Positions 14,717 through 23,046 are shown, numbered from the stretch's first letter. The stretch is DNA of 32,983 nt from Lachnospiraceae bacterium (GCA_016280355.1 JAEEGO010000192.1:1-32983), one strand, 5' to 3'. The notes: generated from the sequence alone by a model not told the origin. Numbers and translations are program-made.

Positions 14717-15579
14717 GAAGCGGCATATACTACTATAACAAGGCCCACAGGCTGTCATTCACGATAGGCTCGACCACCTATGATACATGGAACACATGGG
14801 GACTTCTCCCGGTGGAAAAGGCTGTCCCCATTGCTCCATCGGTACGAACAGACAGCGGTGCGATCAAAGTGAACTACGCTGACGGCTCTGTGAAGACACT
14901 GCTAATATCCAATGCAGGCACGGGTGCTGCAGAGGGCACGGCGAACTTTATCATCACATCGGACACTCCCGATACCACTTTCAGCACTATAGTGACTGCG
15001 ATCCACGGCAAGCGCGGGACGATCACCTTCCTTGACAGCAATCAGACATACACGGGGCTTTTCAGTGTAAGCAGTTATGCAGCTCAGGACAAGTATTCGG
15101 TCATCTCCATAAGGTATGAGCTTTACAGCAGCGGTGATGTGGTAGCAACAAGCAGCATCACGGATGCACTGGCGCATGGCGTTACATTCACTGTCGGGAA
15201 TGTGGCAAAAAAGACATGGACTGACTGGGGGATGATATGTGAAACTCCTGTCGCAATAGCCGCTCCTGCGGTCAAGACAAATTATATCCCTATACCCGGG
15301 GCGAACGGCTCGATAGATCTGTCGCAGGCTCTGGCAGGACATATTCTGTATGACAATGTGAGCGGACAGATCACATTTGATGTGACGGGTACAACTCCTC
15401 TCACAACATACTATGCTGTGATGACACATCTGCACGGTATGAAAGGAACCATGACACCTGCTGATGGCGGTGGTCCGTTTACCGGGAGATTTTCAGTTGA
15501 CGGGTATTCTGTATCTGATGGACAATTCAAAATAACCATTGGATACAATGTAATACCGTACATAAACAGAGGTAGCTAA
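14713..15579 (+). CDS. Distal tail protein (Dit-like) with two tandem domain copies
   Basis: This 288-residue protein lies directly after the tape measure gene, the position of Dit, the hub joining tail tube and baseplate. It starts with TTG overlapping the tape measure stop (TTGA) after GAGGGGG, with no nearby ATG. Two halves share a pattern. Residues 14-140 have LSFTIGSTTYDTWNTWGLLP...IHGKRGTITF...YTGLFSVSSY. Residues about 165-285 have VTFTVGNVAKKTWTDWGMIC...LHGMKGTMTP...FTGRFSVDGY. The paired copies suggest an internal gene duplication. From about base 15450 the base composition becomes AT-richer. Confidence 0.8.
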   Translation: MRSGIYYYNKAHRLSFTIGSTTYDTWNTWGLLPVEKAVPIAPSVRTDSGAIKVNYADGSVKTLLISNAGTGAAEGTANFIITSDTPDTTFSTIVTAIHGKRGTITFLDSNQTYTGLFSVSSYAAQDKYSVISIRYELYSSGDVVATSSITDALAHGVTFTVGNVAKKTWTDWGMICETPVAIAAPAVKTNYIPIPGANGSIDLSQALAGHILYDNVSGQITFDVTGTTPLTTYYAVMTHLHGMKGTMTPADGGGPFTGRFSVDGYSVSDGQFKITIGYNVIPYINRGS

Positions 15580-17090
15580 TGATAATTTATACGATGTATG
15601 CCGATTTCGGTAGTCCTAACCGAACTGGCGGATTTGCATGGGTGAAGATTTATGACCCTCAGGATATTGATATCGGCACTTCGTATGAGAATGTTGCCTA
15701 TAACATATCACTTGATTTACAGACAGGTTCAGCAGGTAAACTTACGTTTAGTATACCTGTTGGACATCCTAAGTATAACGACTTTAAGGTCTTGAGAACT
15801 ACGGTTAAAGTAGCCGCTAATAACGGTGATATTTGGATGGGCAGAGTTCTGAACATTAAACGTGATTTCTTAAGGAATATGACGATAACTTGTGAAGGGG
15901 CTCTGTCTTTTCTGAATGATATTCTTGCAAGACCTGTAGAGTATTTCCATATGCAGCCTGAATATGTAGAAAATGAGGGTTGGGTTGGAAAACCTATAAA
16001 GATACAAGAGTCGAGATACGGAATTTTTGTTCTTCAGGACATAATGGATAACTACAACAGATGGTGCAGCCCACTCAGACACGTATACTATGACGGACAC
16101 GCTGCTGATCTGATAAGCATGGTTGTAGCATCATATCCGGGTATAAGTGGATACAAAAGCACATTATCCTGCATAAACAAGTTGCTTGATTGCGATACTA
16201 ATGCTATGATTAGCTGGAGATTGGTAGATGACCAAGACTGGGGCGAATGCGCTGCGTTAAAGATAATTAACGTAGTAAATCCATTTCCGTCAGGTATTGG
16301 CGAAATAAATCTGACAAGCAATCTTACGGACTATCAGAGCTCTATTGACGGCGGTGATATTTACACTCAGATAGTGCCATTTGATAAGAATAAGAAAGGA
16401 ATAGAAACCGAATCAACGGCTAATGTTCCTCCTGACGCTTATCAAGGTTCTGACGTTGGAGATTATGGCATTATCGAAAAAGTGTATAATTACCCAGATG
16501 AGGATGTTGACGGGTCTTTATTTAATGCTGCTTATGAGATAATGACAGCGGAAGATATTAAGAACTTGTCACCTCCTGATCAGTTGACACTGAATGCTGT
16601 TGACTTAGGACTTACTGACGGTGGAACGGGTATGATATTTCCCGGGTATTCTTATGTTATAAACTCATCCTATCACAGTTTATCTGCAAGGTATAATTGT
16701 GTAAGTGCTAAGATTAATCTGGATGAACCCGGAGCATCATCATACACATTCTTACTTCCAGAAGCAGGCTATAAACTCAAAATAGGCGGCATAACAGGGC
16801 TTCAGATGACACAGGATACAAATAATCAGGCTATTACAACAAAAGCGGAGATATTTACAGAAGAAGCTCCTGAAAGACTTGTTAAGATAGACGATAATCA
16901 CATTGTAGCTGTAATGAACGGCAGAGCTGAACATTACAAGATACATAAATTTGCTACGGATGAAATAGAGATGGAGGGCGGAGAGACACTTAATCAGGAC
17001 CAGTATGACCTTGAGATATACGAGACATCGGTACCTGATGATTTACCGCCAAGGCCAGAACCAGAACCAGACCCGGAAAGCGAGGGGTGA
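15579..17090 (+). CDS. Tail-associated baseplate protein (Tal-like)
   Basis: This 503-residue protein follows the distal tail gene, the place of Tal (gp27-like hub/tail lysin). The N-terminal region (VAYNISLDLQTGSAGKLTFSIP, VKVAANNGDIWMGRVLNIKRD, MTITCEGALSFLNDI) looks like the beta-rich hub domain of phage tail endopeptidase-like proteins. No hydrolase motif is visible, so it may be purely structural. The C terminus is Pro/Glu-rich (PPRPEPEPDPESEG). It overlaps the previous stop by one base. Codon use is AT-richer than that of the tape measure gene, marking the start of a separate module. Confidence 0.75.
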   Translation: MIIYTMYADFGSPNRTGGFAWVKIYDPQDIDIGTSYENVAYNISLDLQTGSAGKLTFSIPVGHPKYNDFKVLRTTVKVAANNGDIWMGRVLNIKRDFLRNMTITCEGALSFLNDILARPVEYFHMQPEYVENEGWVGKPIKIQESRYGIFVLQDIMDNYNRWCSPLRHVYYDGHAADLISMVVASYPGISGYKSTLSCINKLLDCDTNAMISWRLVDDQDWGECAALKIINVVNPFPSGIGEINLTSNLTDYQSSIDGGDIYTQIVPFDKNKKGIETESTANVPPDAYQGSDVGDYGIIEKVYNYPDEDVDGSLFNAAYEIMTAEDIKNLSPPDQLTLNAVDLGLTDGGTGMIFPGYSYVINSSYHSLSARYNCVSAKINLDEPGASSYTFLLPEAGYKLKIGGITGLQMTQDTNNQAITTKAEIFTEEAPERLVKIDDNHIVAVMNGRAEHYKIHKFATDEIEMEGGETLNQDQYDLEIYETSVPDDLPPRPEPEPDPESEG

Positions 17091-17094
17091 TATT

Positions 17095-18168
17095 TTGGAC
17101 CCTTTAAGAAAAGGTATAGCGATTGGAATGCTTTTTGGTAGCGAAGGTAGAACAGCTACTAATCTTATCGAAAGTAAAACAATAGAAGAAAATGGTACAT
17201 ACAGTGCTGTATACGAAATAGACCCCGAGACTGGTGAGGTGTATGACCCGCCAAAAGATGGCTACCAAACTGTTGTAATATCGTTACCGATTTACAATAA
17301 ACGAGTATCTTTGACCACAAGCGATGTAACAGACTCGCAGACAGCTATATTTGAATATGACCCTCAGGATGAAACACCAAATCCATGGGAAGGGTATTTA
17401 TATTTTACTATAGACTTAAGCGGTGTTAAACGTGACATTAATGACCTTCTCGACCAGATATCGGCTCTTGAAGATGAATTGGAAGCTTGTCATGATTGCT
17501 GGGAGAAAGTAGTTACTGCTTTACAGAGGTATGATCCAGACTACGACCCTGCTGAGGGTGAGTGTCCATCTGACAAGGTGGATGAAGTTGTGGTTGAGGT
17601 TGAAAATTTACAGGATGAAGTTGAAGCCTGCCACGATTGCAAGGATGCTGTTGTTGCAGCAATACAGCAATATGTGCCAAGTTTCACACCTGACCCGACG
17701 ACATGCAATATTCCAGATGGTGTAGATGACGTATATGAACAAGGTAGAGACGATGAGGCAACTGAAAATCCGCCTGGGTATACATTACCTGTTGGAACAG
17801 ACCCGAGCGACCCGAATGTTCAAACTATAATTGCTGGTAACCCTGTTACAGATAATAACACTGGTGCAACTTTAGGATTTCAGACATATACAAATCCCGA
17901 TAACAGTTGGGGCGCTGGAATATATGTCATTGTAGACGGCGTAAAAACAGATTACTGGTACATTACTGGCGGTACTGCTGTACCCGTTGACCATTTCAGT
18001 GATACGAAAGTGTGGGTGACAGACCCGACAACAGGCGATTGGAGTGCGACTGTTACAGTACACTGGGGAATTGCTTGGAATCCGACAGTTTATACTGGGA
18101 GTGGAAGAGATGTAAGACTTATAGGTTATGGTTCTACATCAGATACATATACAGTAAAAAATAGTTGA
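17095..18168 (+). CDS. Tail tip/baseplate protein with tandem CHDC repeats
   Basis: The start is TTG at 17095 after GAGGGGTGA, giving 357 residues. Residues 24-66 carry IEENGTYSAVYEIDPETGEV...YQTVVISLP, a strand motif common in Firmicutes tail-tip proteins. Residues 118-210 hold two copies of a helix-CHDC-helix-Cys unit. Cysteines lie at 132, 135 and 157, then at 179, 182 and 204, an exact 47-residue period. Such spaced cysteines suggest metal binding or disulfide cross-links in the virion. The C-terminal part is beta-rich (TYTNPDNSWGAGIYVIVDG). Likely host-recognition or baseplate function; no family name can be given. Confidence 0.7.
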   Translation: MDPLRKGIAIGMLFGSEGRTATNLIESKTIEENGTYSAVYEIDPETGEVYDPPKDGYQTVVISLPIYNKRVSLTTSDVTDSQTAIFEYDPQDETPNPWEGYLYFTIDLSGVKRDINDLLDQISALEDELEACHDCWEKVVTALQRYDPDYDPAEGECPSDKVDEVVVEVENLQDEVEACHDCKDAVVAAIQQYVPSFTPDPTTCNIPDGVDDVYEQGRDDEATENPPGYTLPVGTDPSDPNVQTIIAGNPVTDNNTGATLGFQTYTNPDNSWGAGIYVIVDGVKTDYWYITGGTAVPVDHFSDTKVWVTDPTTGDWSATVTVHWGIAWNPTVYTGSGRDVRLIGYGSTSDTYTVKNS

Positions 18169-18177
18169 GGTGATTTT

Positions 18178-18642
18178 ATGAAACGAGTTATAACAGTAAC
18201 ATCAGTAGGAACTACTGAAACAGAAGTTGAATTTGGTGCAGTCTATCCCTATGTGTGGATAGAAAACCAAGGAGAGAGTGATTGTTATGCCGCTAATTAT
18301 TCAGGGTTTACAGCGCAGTCAGTGGATGTTGTGCTGATTAAGGCAGGAACTTCCAAGAGGATTGATGCTAAAACAAAAAACGTTTATGTTAAGACTGCAA
18401 GTGGCACAACAACGCTCGAAGTGCATGGTCAGAATGATGCAATAAGCCCTTTTAAGAAACAAGGCAAAGGAGGTGAACAGATAACGGTTGAAAGCCTTAC
18501 AGCAACCGAAAACGCTACATATACAGCACCTGCAGGGACAGCATACAGCCCTGTGACGGTGAGTGTACCGATACCAAGCGGTCTGATAATCACAAATTTT
18601 GGTCTGTATGACTTTGAACCTGTTTTAGTGGAGGCAGAATGA
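18178..18642 (+). CDS. Tail fibre/receptor-side protein
   Basis: This 154-residue beta-rich protein has a central VWIENQGESDCYAANYSG segment and a C-terminal LTATENATYTAPAGTAYSP followed by VTVSVP. The latter motif is widespread in Firmicutes phage tail-tip and fibre proteins and presumably forms a small beta repeat. The gene starts after TTGAGGTGATTTT and ends one base before the next gene. It shares the AT-rich composition of the module and is probably part of the receptor-binding apparatus. Confidence 0.65.
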   Translation: MKRVITVTSVGTTETEVEFGAVYPYVWIENQGESDCYAANYSGFTAQSVDVVLIKAGTSKRIDAKTKNVYVKTASGTTTLEVHGQNDAISPFKKQGKGGEQITVESLTATENATYTAPAGTAYSPVTVSVPIPSGLIITNFGLYDFEPVLVEAE

Positions 18643-18643
18643 T

Positions 18644-19312
18644 ATGAATTATTTTAAAGTTTCAAACACTTACGGTAATACCAGCACGTTATTTTCTGAT
18701 ATAAACAATCTGAGTGATGCTGTTATCAAAAAACACCATGATATCAGTATTGACGGCAGTACTGGTACCTGTACAGTTTCTTGTACGGAAACTAATATAA
18801 GTTATAATATTATCAGCCAATATGCAAATACGAGTGGGACAAGATTTTTTGCGAATGATAATCTTATAACAAGTTCATATTCTACAAACAATAAAGGTAG
18901 TAATGTTGTTCAATACGGTGAGTATAAAGCAGAAGATTATGATATTTTTAGCTTTTATGAAGCCACAAGTTCAAAAGCGTTTAATGTTGTATACTGGGAA
19001 AAGGATAACGATGTCTATACACTTCATACCTGCGATACGCAGGCAAGTATAGCAACGGACAACAGTATCATTTCAACAGGTTCACCGTTCTACAATCTAA
19101 AGGATTTCGGAACTAATTTTGTTACACAGATTAAAAGTGCAAACGCGGCTACAAATAAATATGTAATACAGCCGCTGATTGCTTTCGGAGTAAAAACACC
19201 CTTGTATCTGATGACAGGTGCTTATTCAGCAAATCCGCCTTTATTCACAGAATTTACATATGGTAATGATACATACCTTGTCGTTGGTACAAACTACTGC
19301 ATAAAGGTGTAA
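18644..19312 (+). CDS. Putative receptor-side virion protein
   Basis: This 222-residue protein is rich in Asn, Ser, Thr and Tyr, with no obvious enzymatic motif, which is typical of beta-structured tail appendages. It lies last before the holin, where receptor-binding or tail appendage proteins are often encoded. The C terminus (YLMTGAYSANPPLFTEFTYG, then DTYLVVGTNYCIKV) looks like a compact beta domain. The gene is clearly AT-rich, and GC content rises again sharply at the holin gene. Confidence 0.6.
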   Translation: MNYFKVSNTYGNTSTLFSDINNLSDAVIKKHHDISIDGSTGTCTVSCTETNISYNIISQYANTSGTRFFANDNLITSSYSTNNKGSNVVQYGEYKAEDYDIFSFYEATSSKAFNVVYWEKDNDVYTLHTCDTQASIATDNSIISTGSPFYNLKDFGTNFVTQIKSANAATNKYVIQPLIAFGVKTPLYLMTGAYSANPPLFTEFTYGNDTYLVVGTNYCIKV

Positions 19313-19313
19313 T

Positions 19314-19727
19314 ATGAGCATAAATATAGCAAAACTCACCTTCGGCACGGTTGTGACCGCCTTTTCCGCCTTTATCGGCGGGATAGACGGGATCATGATC
19401 GCTCTGGTGGTGTTCATGAGCCTGGACTATATCTCGGGTGTGGCAGCGGCAGCGAAAAAGCGGGAGCTCTCATCCGAGGTGGGCTTCTGGGGGCTTGTGC
19501 GGAAGATATGCATAATCGCGATGATAGGTGTTGCAAACCTGATAGATGTCCATGTCGTCGGCAAGGATGTTTTCAGGACGGCTGTGTCGCTGTACTACAT
19601 AGGCAACGAGGGTCTGAGCCTGCTGGAGAATTTCGGGGAGCTTGGCGTGAAGTATCCCGAAAAAATAAGGGTGCTCCTGAAACAGCTCAGGAATGATAAT
19701 GACAAGGAGAAAGAGAACGATGGATGA
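19314..19727 (+). CDS. Phage holin (TIGR01593/Holin_4-type)
   Basis: This 137-residue membrane protein would permeabilise the cytoplasmic membrane to release the amidase. It has hydrophobic segments at about residues 7-25, 24-45 (IDGIMIALVVFMSLDYISGVAA) and 66-85 (ICIIAMIGVANLIDVHVV), plus the family signature VVFMSLDYISGVAAAAKKRELSS. A charged C-terminal tail (NDNDKEKENDG) is typical. It is the first gene of the lysis module and overlaps the next gene by 8 bases. Confidence 0.9.
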   Translation: MSINIAKLTFGTVVTAFSAFIGGIDGIMIALVVFMSLDYISGVAAAAKKRELSSEVGFWGLVRKICIIAMIGVANLIDVHVVGKDVFRTAVSLYYIGNEGLSLLENFGELGVKYPEKIRVLLKQLRNDNDKEKENDG

Positions 19728-20040
19728 TCTGAAAAGCACCGTTGATATGATGATATCCGACGACTACAAAGAGCGGTTCAAAGCGGAGTATCATCAGCTC
19801 GTGATACGTTTCGGGAAGCTGCGGGCAATGCTCGAAAAGTGGGACAGTGGTGAGCTCAGCTTCACGCCGACCTGCAACAGGGGGATACTGAATATGCAGG
19901 CTCGGATAATGGCTGATTATATCACTGTACTGGAGAGCAGAGCACAGATAGAGGGCATATTTCTTTCAGATGATTCCGGAAACACCACTGAGAGTGCCAA
20001 CAGTCTGAAAGCGGCATTCCTGAAAGACAGCTATAATTAA
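19720..20040 (+). CDS. Small lysis-region protein, possibly crAss001_48-related
   Basis: The ATG at 19720 follows AAGGAGAAAGAG and overlaps the holin stop, giving 106 residues. The pattern DDYKERFKAEYHQLVIRFGKL, then MQARIMADYITVLESRAQIEG, resembles small phage helical proteins annotated as crAss001_48-related. Function is unknown in that family, and the match here is from memory of the pattern only. A 60-base gap with a stray TATAAT but no matching -35 separates it from the amidase. Confidence 0.65.
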   Translation: MDDLKSTVDMMISDDYKERFKAEYHQLVIRFGKLRAMLEKWDSGELSFTPTCNRGILNMQARIMADYITVLESRAQIEGIFLSDDSGNTTESANSLKAAFLKDSYN

Positions 20041-20103
20041 AAATACCAATCTGCTATAATTTCAAGAGGTTTTGAAAAATTTTCCTGAAAAGGGGGAATA
20101 TCT

Positions 20104-20796
20104 ATGTATACAAACAGCCCGCTCGTGGTATATACGAAGCTGTCGCCGAACCATTCGGGGCAGCGCACTCATACGATAGACAGGATAACGCCGCACTGTG
20201 TCGTGGGGCAGTGCTCCGTTGAGGTGGTCGCCGAGGTATTCGCGCCCGTGAGCCGACAGGCATCATGCAATTATGTGATAGGGGCAGACGGGCGGATCGG
20301 CATGGTATGCGAGGAGAAAAACCGCTCATGGTGCTCATCCTCCGCCGCCAACGATCAGCGGGCGGTTACGATAGAGTGTGCAAGCGATGTGACCGCGCCC
20401 TATGCTTTCCGTGATGTGGTATACAAGCGGCTGATAGAGCTATGCACCGATATATGCAGGCGCAATGGCAGGAAAAAGCTGCTGTGGCTCGGCACGAAGG
20501 AGAAGTCCCTCGCCTATGAGCCGAAAGCTGATGAGATGGTGCTGACCGTTCACAGGTGGTTCGCGAACAAATCCTGTCCCGGGGACTGGCTCATGGAGAG
20601 GATGGACGATCTTGCCGGAAAGGTGACTGCTGCACTCTCCGGGGATACGGCAGCTCCTGTAAAAAATGACCCGAAGTATCTCTATAATGTGGTGGTCGGG
20701 GTCTATGGTGTCAGATCGAATGCGGAAGCGGCGCTGAAAGAGGTGCAGAAGATCTGTCCCGATGCTTTCATCAAAAGGACGGTGAAGCCCTCATGA
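20104..20796 (+). CDS. N-acetylmuramoyl-L-alanine amidase (Amidase_2) with SPOR-like tail
   Basis: This 230-residue endolysin cleaves the amide bond between muramic acid and the stem peptide. The zinc ligands of the Amidase_2/PGRP fold are visible: His31 (RITPHCVVG), His150 (LTVHRWF) and Cys158 (NKSCPGDW). The C terminus after residue 190 (YLYNVVVGVYGVRSNAEAALKE) resembles a shortened SPOR/peptidoglycan-binding repeat. There is no signal peptide, so release needs the holin. Ribosome site AAAAGGGGGAA is strong. The stop overlaps the next start (ATGA). Confidence 0.92.
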   Translation: MYTNSPLVVYTKLSPNHSGQRTHTIDRITPHCVVGQCSVEVVAEVFAPVSRQASCNYVIGADGRIGMVCEEKNRSWCSSSAANDQRAVTIECASDVTAPYAFRDVVYKRLIELCTDICRRNGRKKLLWLGTKEKSLAYEPKADEMVLTVHRWFANKSCPGDWLMERMDDLAGKVTAALSGDTAAPVKNDPKYLYNVVVGVYGVRSNAEAALKEVQKICPDAFIKRTVKPS

Positions 20797-21044
20797 CAGT
20801 CGTTACTTATGGCGGCACTCTGAGCCGTGCGGAAATGGATATGATAAAGCAGCGGGCCGCTGAAAAAAAGGGCTGCGATCATGTTACCGTCACCGTAGAC
20901 GGCGACTTCCTTGATATAGATTATCATATAATGCCCTTCGAGCGTATACGCAGGATCACAGGCTATTTAGTCGGGACCCTTGACCGGTTCAACGATGCAA
21001 AGCGTGCGGAGGTCGGAGACAGGGTGAAACATGACATTTTATAA
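20793..21044 (+). CDS. Small protein with NrdD C-terminus-like motif
   Basis: This is an 83-residue protein whose C terminus, IRRITGYLVGTLDRFNDAKR followed by AEVGDRVKH, resembles the end of class III (anaerobic) ribonucleotide reductase NrdD, just after where its zinc ribbon and glycyl-radical site lie. No zinc cysteines, glycyl radical or catalytic domain are present, so it cannot be a reductase. Similar tiny proteins in prophages are often mislabelled as anaerobic RNR. The position after the amidase and before the late terminator is fixed; the role is unknown. Confidence 0.7.
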   Translation: MTVVTYGGTLSRAEMDMIKQRAAEKKGCDHVTVTVDGDFLDIDYHIMPFERIRRITGYLVGTLDRFNDAKRAEVGDRVKHDIL

Positions 21045-21050
21045 GAAATA

Positions 21051-21077
21051 AGCGCATAGCAATTTATGCTATGCGCT
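21051..21077. terminator. Strong terminator at the end of the late operon
   Basis: An 11-bp perfect stem (AGCGCATAGCA at 21051-21061 with TGCTATGCGCT at 21067-21077) has a 5-base loop and is followed by TTTCTTATT rightward and TATTTCTTAT leftward. It lies 6 bases after the last lysis gene and 42 bases from the converging integrase stop, so it probably ends both transcripts. Confidence 0.9.
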
Positions 21078-21118
21078 TTTCTTATTCGTTTATCAGTTCT
21101 CCGTGAAGGGTGGGTATT

Positions 21119-22168
21119 TTATTGTGCCATAACATTGAGATGCTTATAGTCGAGCATAAGCACGGTGCGGCGGAGCTCCTCGATGTCCTTATGGGTATAC
21201 ACGCTGTCGGTGATAGACTTCGAGGCGTGACCGACAAGGCGTTCAACGCACACATTATCCGCCCCTGCCGATTTAAGGCGGGACACGAACGTATGCCTTG
21301 TATCATGGGGGAGATGTCCCCAGCGCTCACGCATCACATCACGGAGCTTCTGCTGATATGTGGGAAAGAGCTTTTTGCGCTCTGCCTGCACATACTTCGT
21401 TACGAGCGGCTCTATATCGGGATGGATGGGGACGATGCGGTTTCTGCCTGCTGCAGTCTTCATACCGCCCGTAAAGGTCATCTCATCCAGTGATACATTA
21501 GCTGATGTCATGGTGAGGAGCTCCTCAACGCGGAATCCGGTATACAGCAGGATGACGGTGCAGTCTGTGTATACATCGGAAGGAGCGGAAAGGACTGCGG
21601 AGATCTCGCCGGGAGTGAATATCCTGTGCTTTTCCTCTGCGGGGATGGTGTAGTTCATGTCCTCGCTGTCGATGAGACGGGCGGGGTTCTTCCCTATCAG
21701 ATCATGGCGCTCGGCATAGCTGAATACACCGTCAATGACTATCTTGATATTGTTGACCGTGCTCTTTCCGCTCCCTGCGCTCATCCTGAATATCAGGAGA
21801 AGATCGTCCAGGGTTATCCGCCGCATGATCTTATCATGGACAGATGCACAGTGCGAAAAAGCGGCGCGGTAGGAACCCAGTGTCGAGCTGCTCTTTCCTG
21901 CATTCTCCTTTTTCTCGATCCATCTGGAGAAGATATCGGCAAAGGTGGAACTGTCGGACACGTTGAACGGATGTGAAGCGTATTCGGCAAGGGCGTTCTC
22001 GGCTTCCTTGCGTGTATGGAAGTATCCTATGACGATGCGCTTTGATCTCACCCGTCCGGATGATGTGAGGTCGTATCCGTTGTATACAGCAGGAGACACA
22101 GCTTTCCACGGCTTGCGCCTGCCGTCACATTTTGAAATAGTTCCCGATCCATTCGGTCTTCGTTTCAT
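21119..22168 (-). CDS. int: Tyrosine recombinase integrase
   Basis: This 349-residue integrase carries out site-specific insertion of the phage into the host chromosome. The catalytic set is intact: Arg213 (LYTGFRVEELL), Lys237 (GGMKTAAG), His288-x-x-Arg291 (PHDTRHTF), His314 (VGHASK) and nucleophile Tyr324 (DSVYTHKD). The N terminus (GSGTISKCDGRRKPWKAVSP) is an arm-type DNA-binding domain, followed by a SAM-like core-binding domain near residues 74-170. It is transcribed leftward and overlaps the excisionase gene by 44 bases. Start follows AGGCAGGGA. Confidence 0.95.
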   Translation of the reverse strand: MKRRPNGSGTISKCDGRRKPWKAVSPAVYNGYDLTSSGRVRSKRIVIGYFHTRKEAENALAEYASHPFNVSDSSTFADIFSRWIEKKENAGKSSSTLGSYRAAFSHCASVHDKIMRRITLDDLLLIFRMSAGSGKSTVNNIKIVIDGVFSYAERHDLIGKNPARLIDSEDMNYTIPAEEKHRIFTPGEISAVLSAPSDVYTDCTVILLYTGFRVEELLTMTSANVSLDEMTFTGGMKTAAGRNRIVPIHPDIEPLVTKYVQAERKKLFPTYQQKLRDVMRERWGHLPHDTRHTFVSRLKSAGADNVCVERLVGHASKSITDSVYTHKDIEELRRTVLMLDYKHLNVMAQ

Positions 22169-22346
22169 GTATCCCTGCCTCCTTTTCCTTCAGATATTCA
22201 AGAAACGGATACTTCATGATCCGCAGTCTGTTGCCGTTCCATATATGCGGCGTTCTGAGTATCCCCTGCCGGTACCACACTCTGACCGATTGTGCATCCA
22301 CACCGAGATACTCGGCTGCTTCCGCTGCTGTTAGTACAAATTCCAT
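22125..22346 (-). CDS. xis: Excisionase-like winged-helix protein
   Basis: This 73-residue protein has LTAAEAAEYLGVDAQSVRVW followed by YRQGILRTPHIWNGNRLRI, a MerR/Xis-type helix-turn-helix with wing (HTH_17). Its gene lies directly upstream of int, with a 44-base overlap, under a shared leftward promoter. It is therefore very likely the recombination directionality factor that bends the attachment-site arms. AAAGGAG precedes the ATG. Confidence 0.82.
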   Translation of the reverse strand: MEFVLTAAEAAEYLGVDAQSVRVWYRQGILRTPHIWNGNRLRIMKYPFLEYLKEKEAGIHETKTEWIGNYFKM

Positions 22347-22367
22347 AGCGTGCTCCTTTCTGTATAT

Positions 22368-22397
22368 ATTCTACTACTTATCATGGCATACAGTCAA
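22368..22397 (-). promoter_or_regulatory. Leftward promoter of xis-int
   Basis: Read leftward, TTGACT (22397-22392), 18 bases and TAGAAT (22373-22368) lie about 20 bases before the xis ribosome site. It is the only promoter-like pair seen upstream of the integrase pair. No operator repeat overlaps it. Confidence 0.6.
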
Positions 22398-22543
22398 ACC
22401 GGCTCTCACGGGAGCGGATTTCCACACGGGACTTTCTGAGCATTCCGGAGCATTTTTTTCTTTTTCGTTTTGGTATGTTTTTATATAAAATATGTATTGT
22501 TTTTATGCACAGCGCTGATTTATTTAAATTGAAAAAATTTTCG

Positions 22544-22967
22544 GCTGCACCCAAATCGTGACCAATGATACATAATTCTTTTTAAAAATGCCTGTATGAT
22601 GCAGGTTTGTGGGGTTGGGGATGTAAGGAAGATTTAAGAAATCATTATCGCACCCGTAGTACTGCAAGGTACAAACCCGCTATAATACTGCATTTGTGAT
22701 TTTGAAAATGCTCAAAAATACCCTGTTTTTTATTTCCGTTGCACCCAAATTGTTACCAAAACTGTTCCCGGATGTGCAGAATATAAACCGTGCAAAAGTA
22801 TACAATAAAGTCGGATATATCACAAAGAGCCATGGAGAAAACGGCTCTCTATTTTGTGGTATGGTATACGGAATTGACAAGAGAGCCCGAAAAGGCTCGG
22901 AGTGTCTTTTTCGGTAAAATTCTGTCGTTTCCGCTGCACCCAAATTGTTCCCAAATTGTACCCAAAA
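22544..22967. repeat. Three direct repeats next to int/xis, candidate integrase arm sites (attP region)
   Basis: Copies of the core TGCACCCAAAT(C/T)GT lie at 22544-22565, 22738-22760 and 22933-22967. The flanks share CCG(C/T)TGCACCC, and the third copy contains a further tandem CCCAAATTGTACCC. Direct repeats of about 10-12 bases beside an integrase-excisionase pair are typical arm-type sites bound by the integrase N terminus. An attP core cannot be picked out without the host attB. The rest of 22398-23046 shows no convincing protein gene. Confidence 0.55.
22826..22848 (+). terminator. Weak hairpin between the direct repeats
   Basis: AGAGCC (22826-22831) pairs with GGCTCT (22843-22848) and CTATTTTG follows. 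A second small hairpin (GAGCC/GGCTC near 22882-22898) lies 34 bases further on, with GTCTTTTT after it. These may be weak terminators insulating the attachment region, or merely part of the recombination structure. Confidence 0.35.
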
Positions 22968-23046
22968 GGGCAGGCGGAGGCGCAGTACAGCGCGAAACCG
23001 CCTGCAAAATCATTTATTAAACTATTAAAAGAAAATGCGGACAGGA

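Noticed and set aside
13454-14758. 434-codon open frame opposite the tape measure gene
   Set aside because: It mirrors the GC-skewed codons of the tape measure gene, has no ribosome site or family, and lies fully antisense to a well supported gene.
20046-20060. TATAAT before the amidase gene
   Set aside because: No -35 at 16-19 bases; the gap is only about 60 bases and the gene has its own ribosome site, so it is taken as chance.
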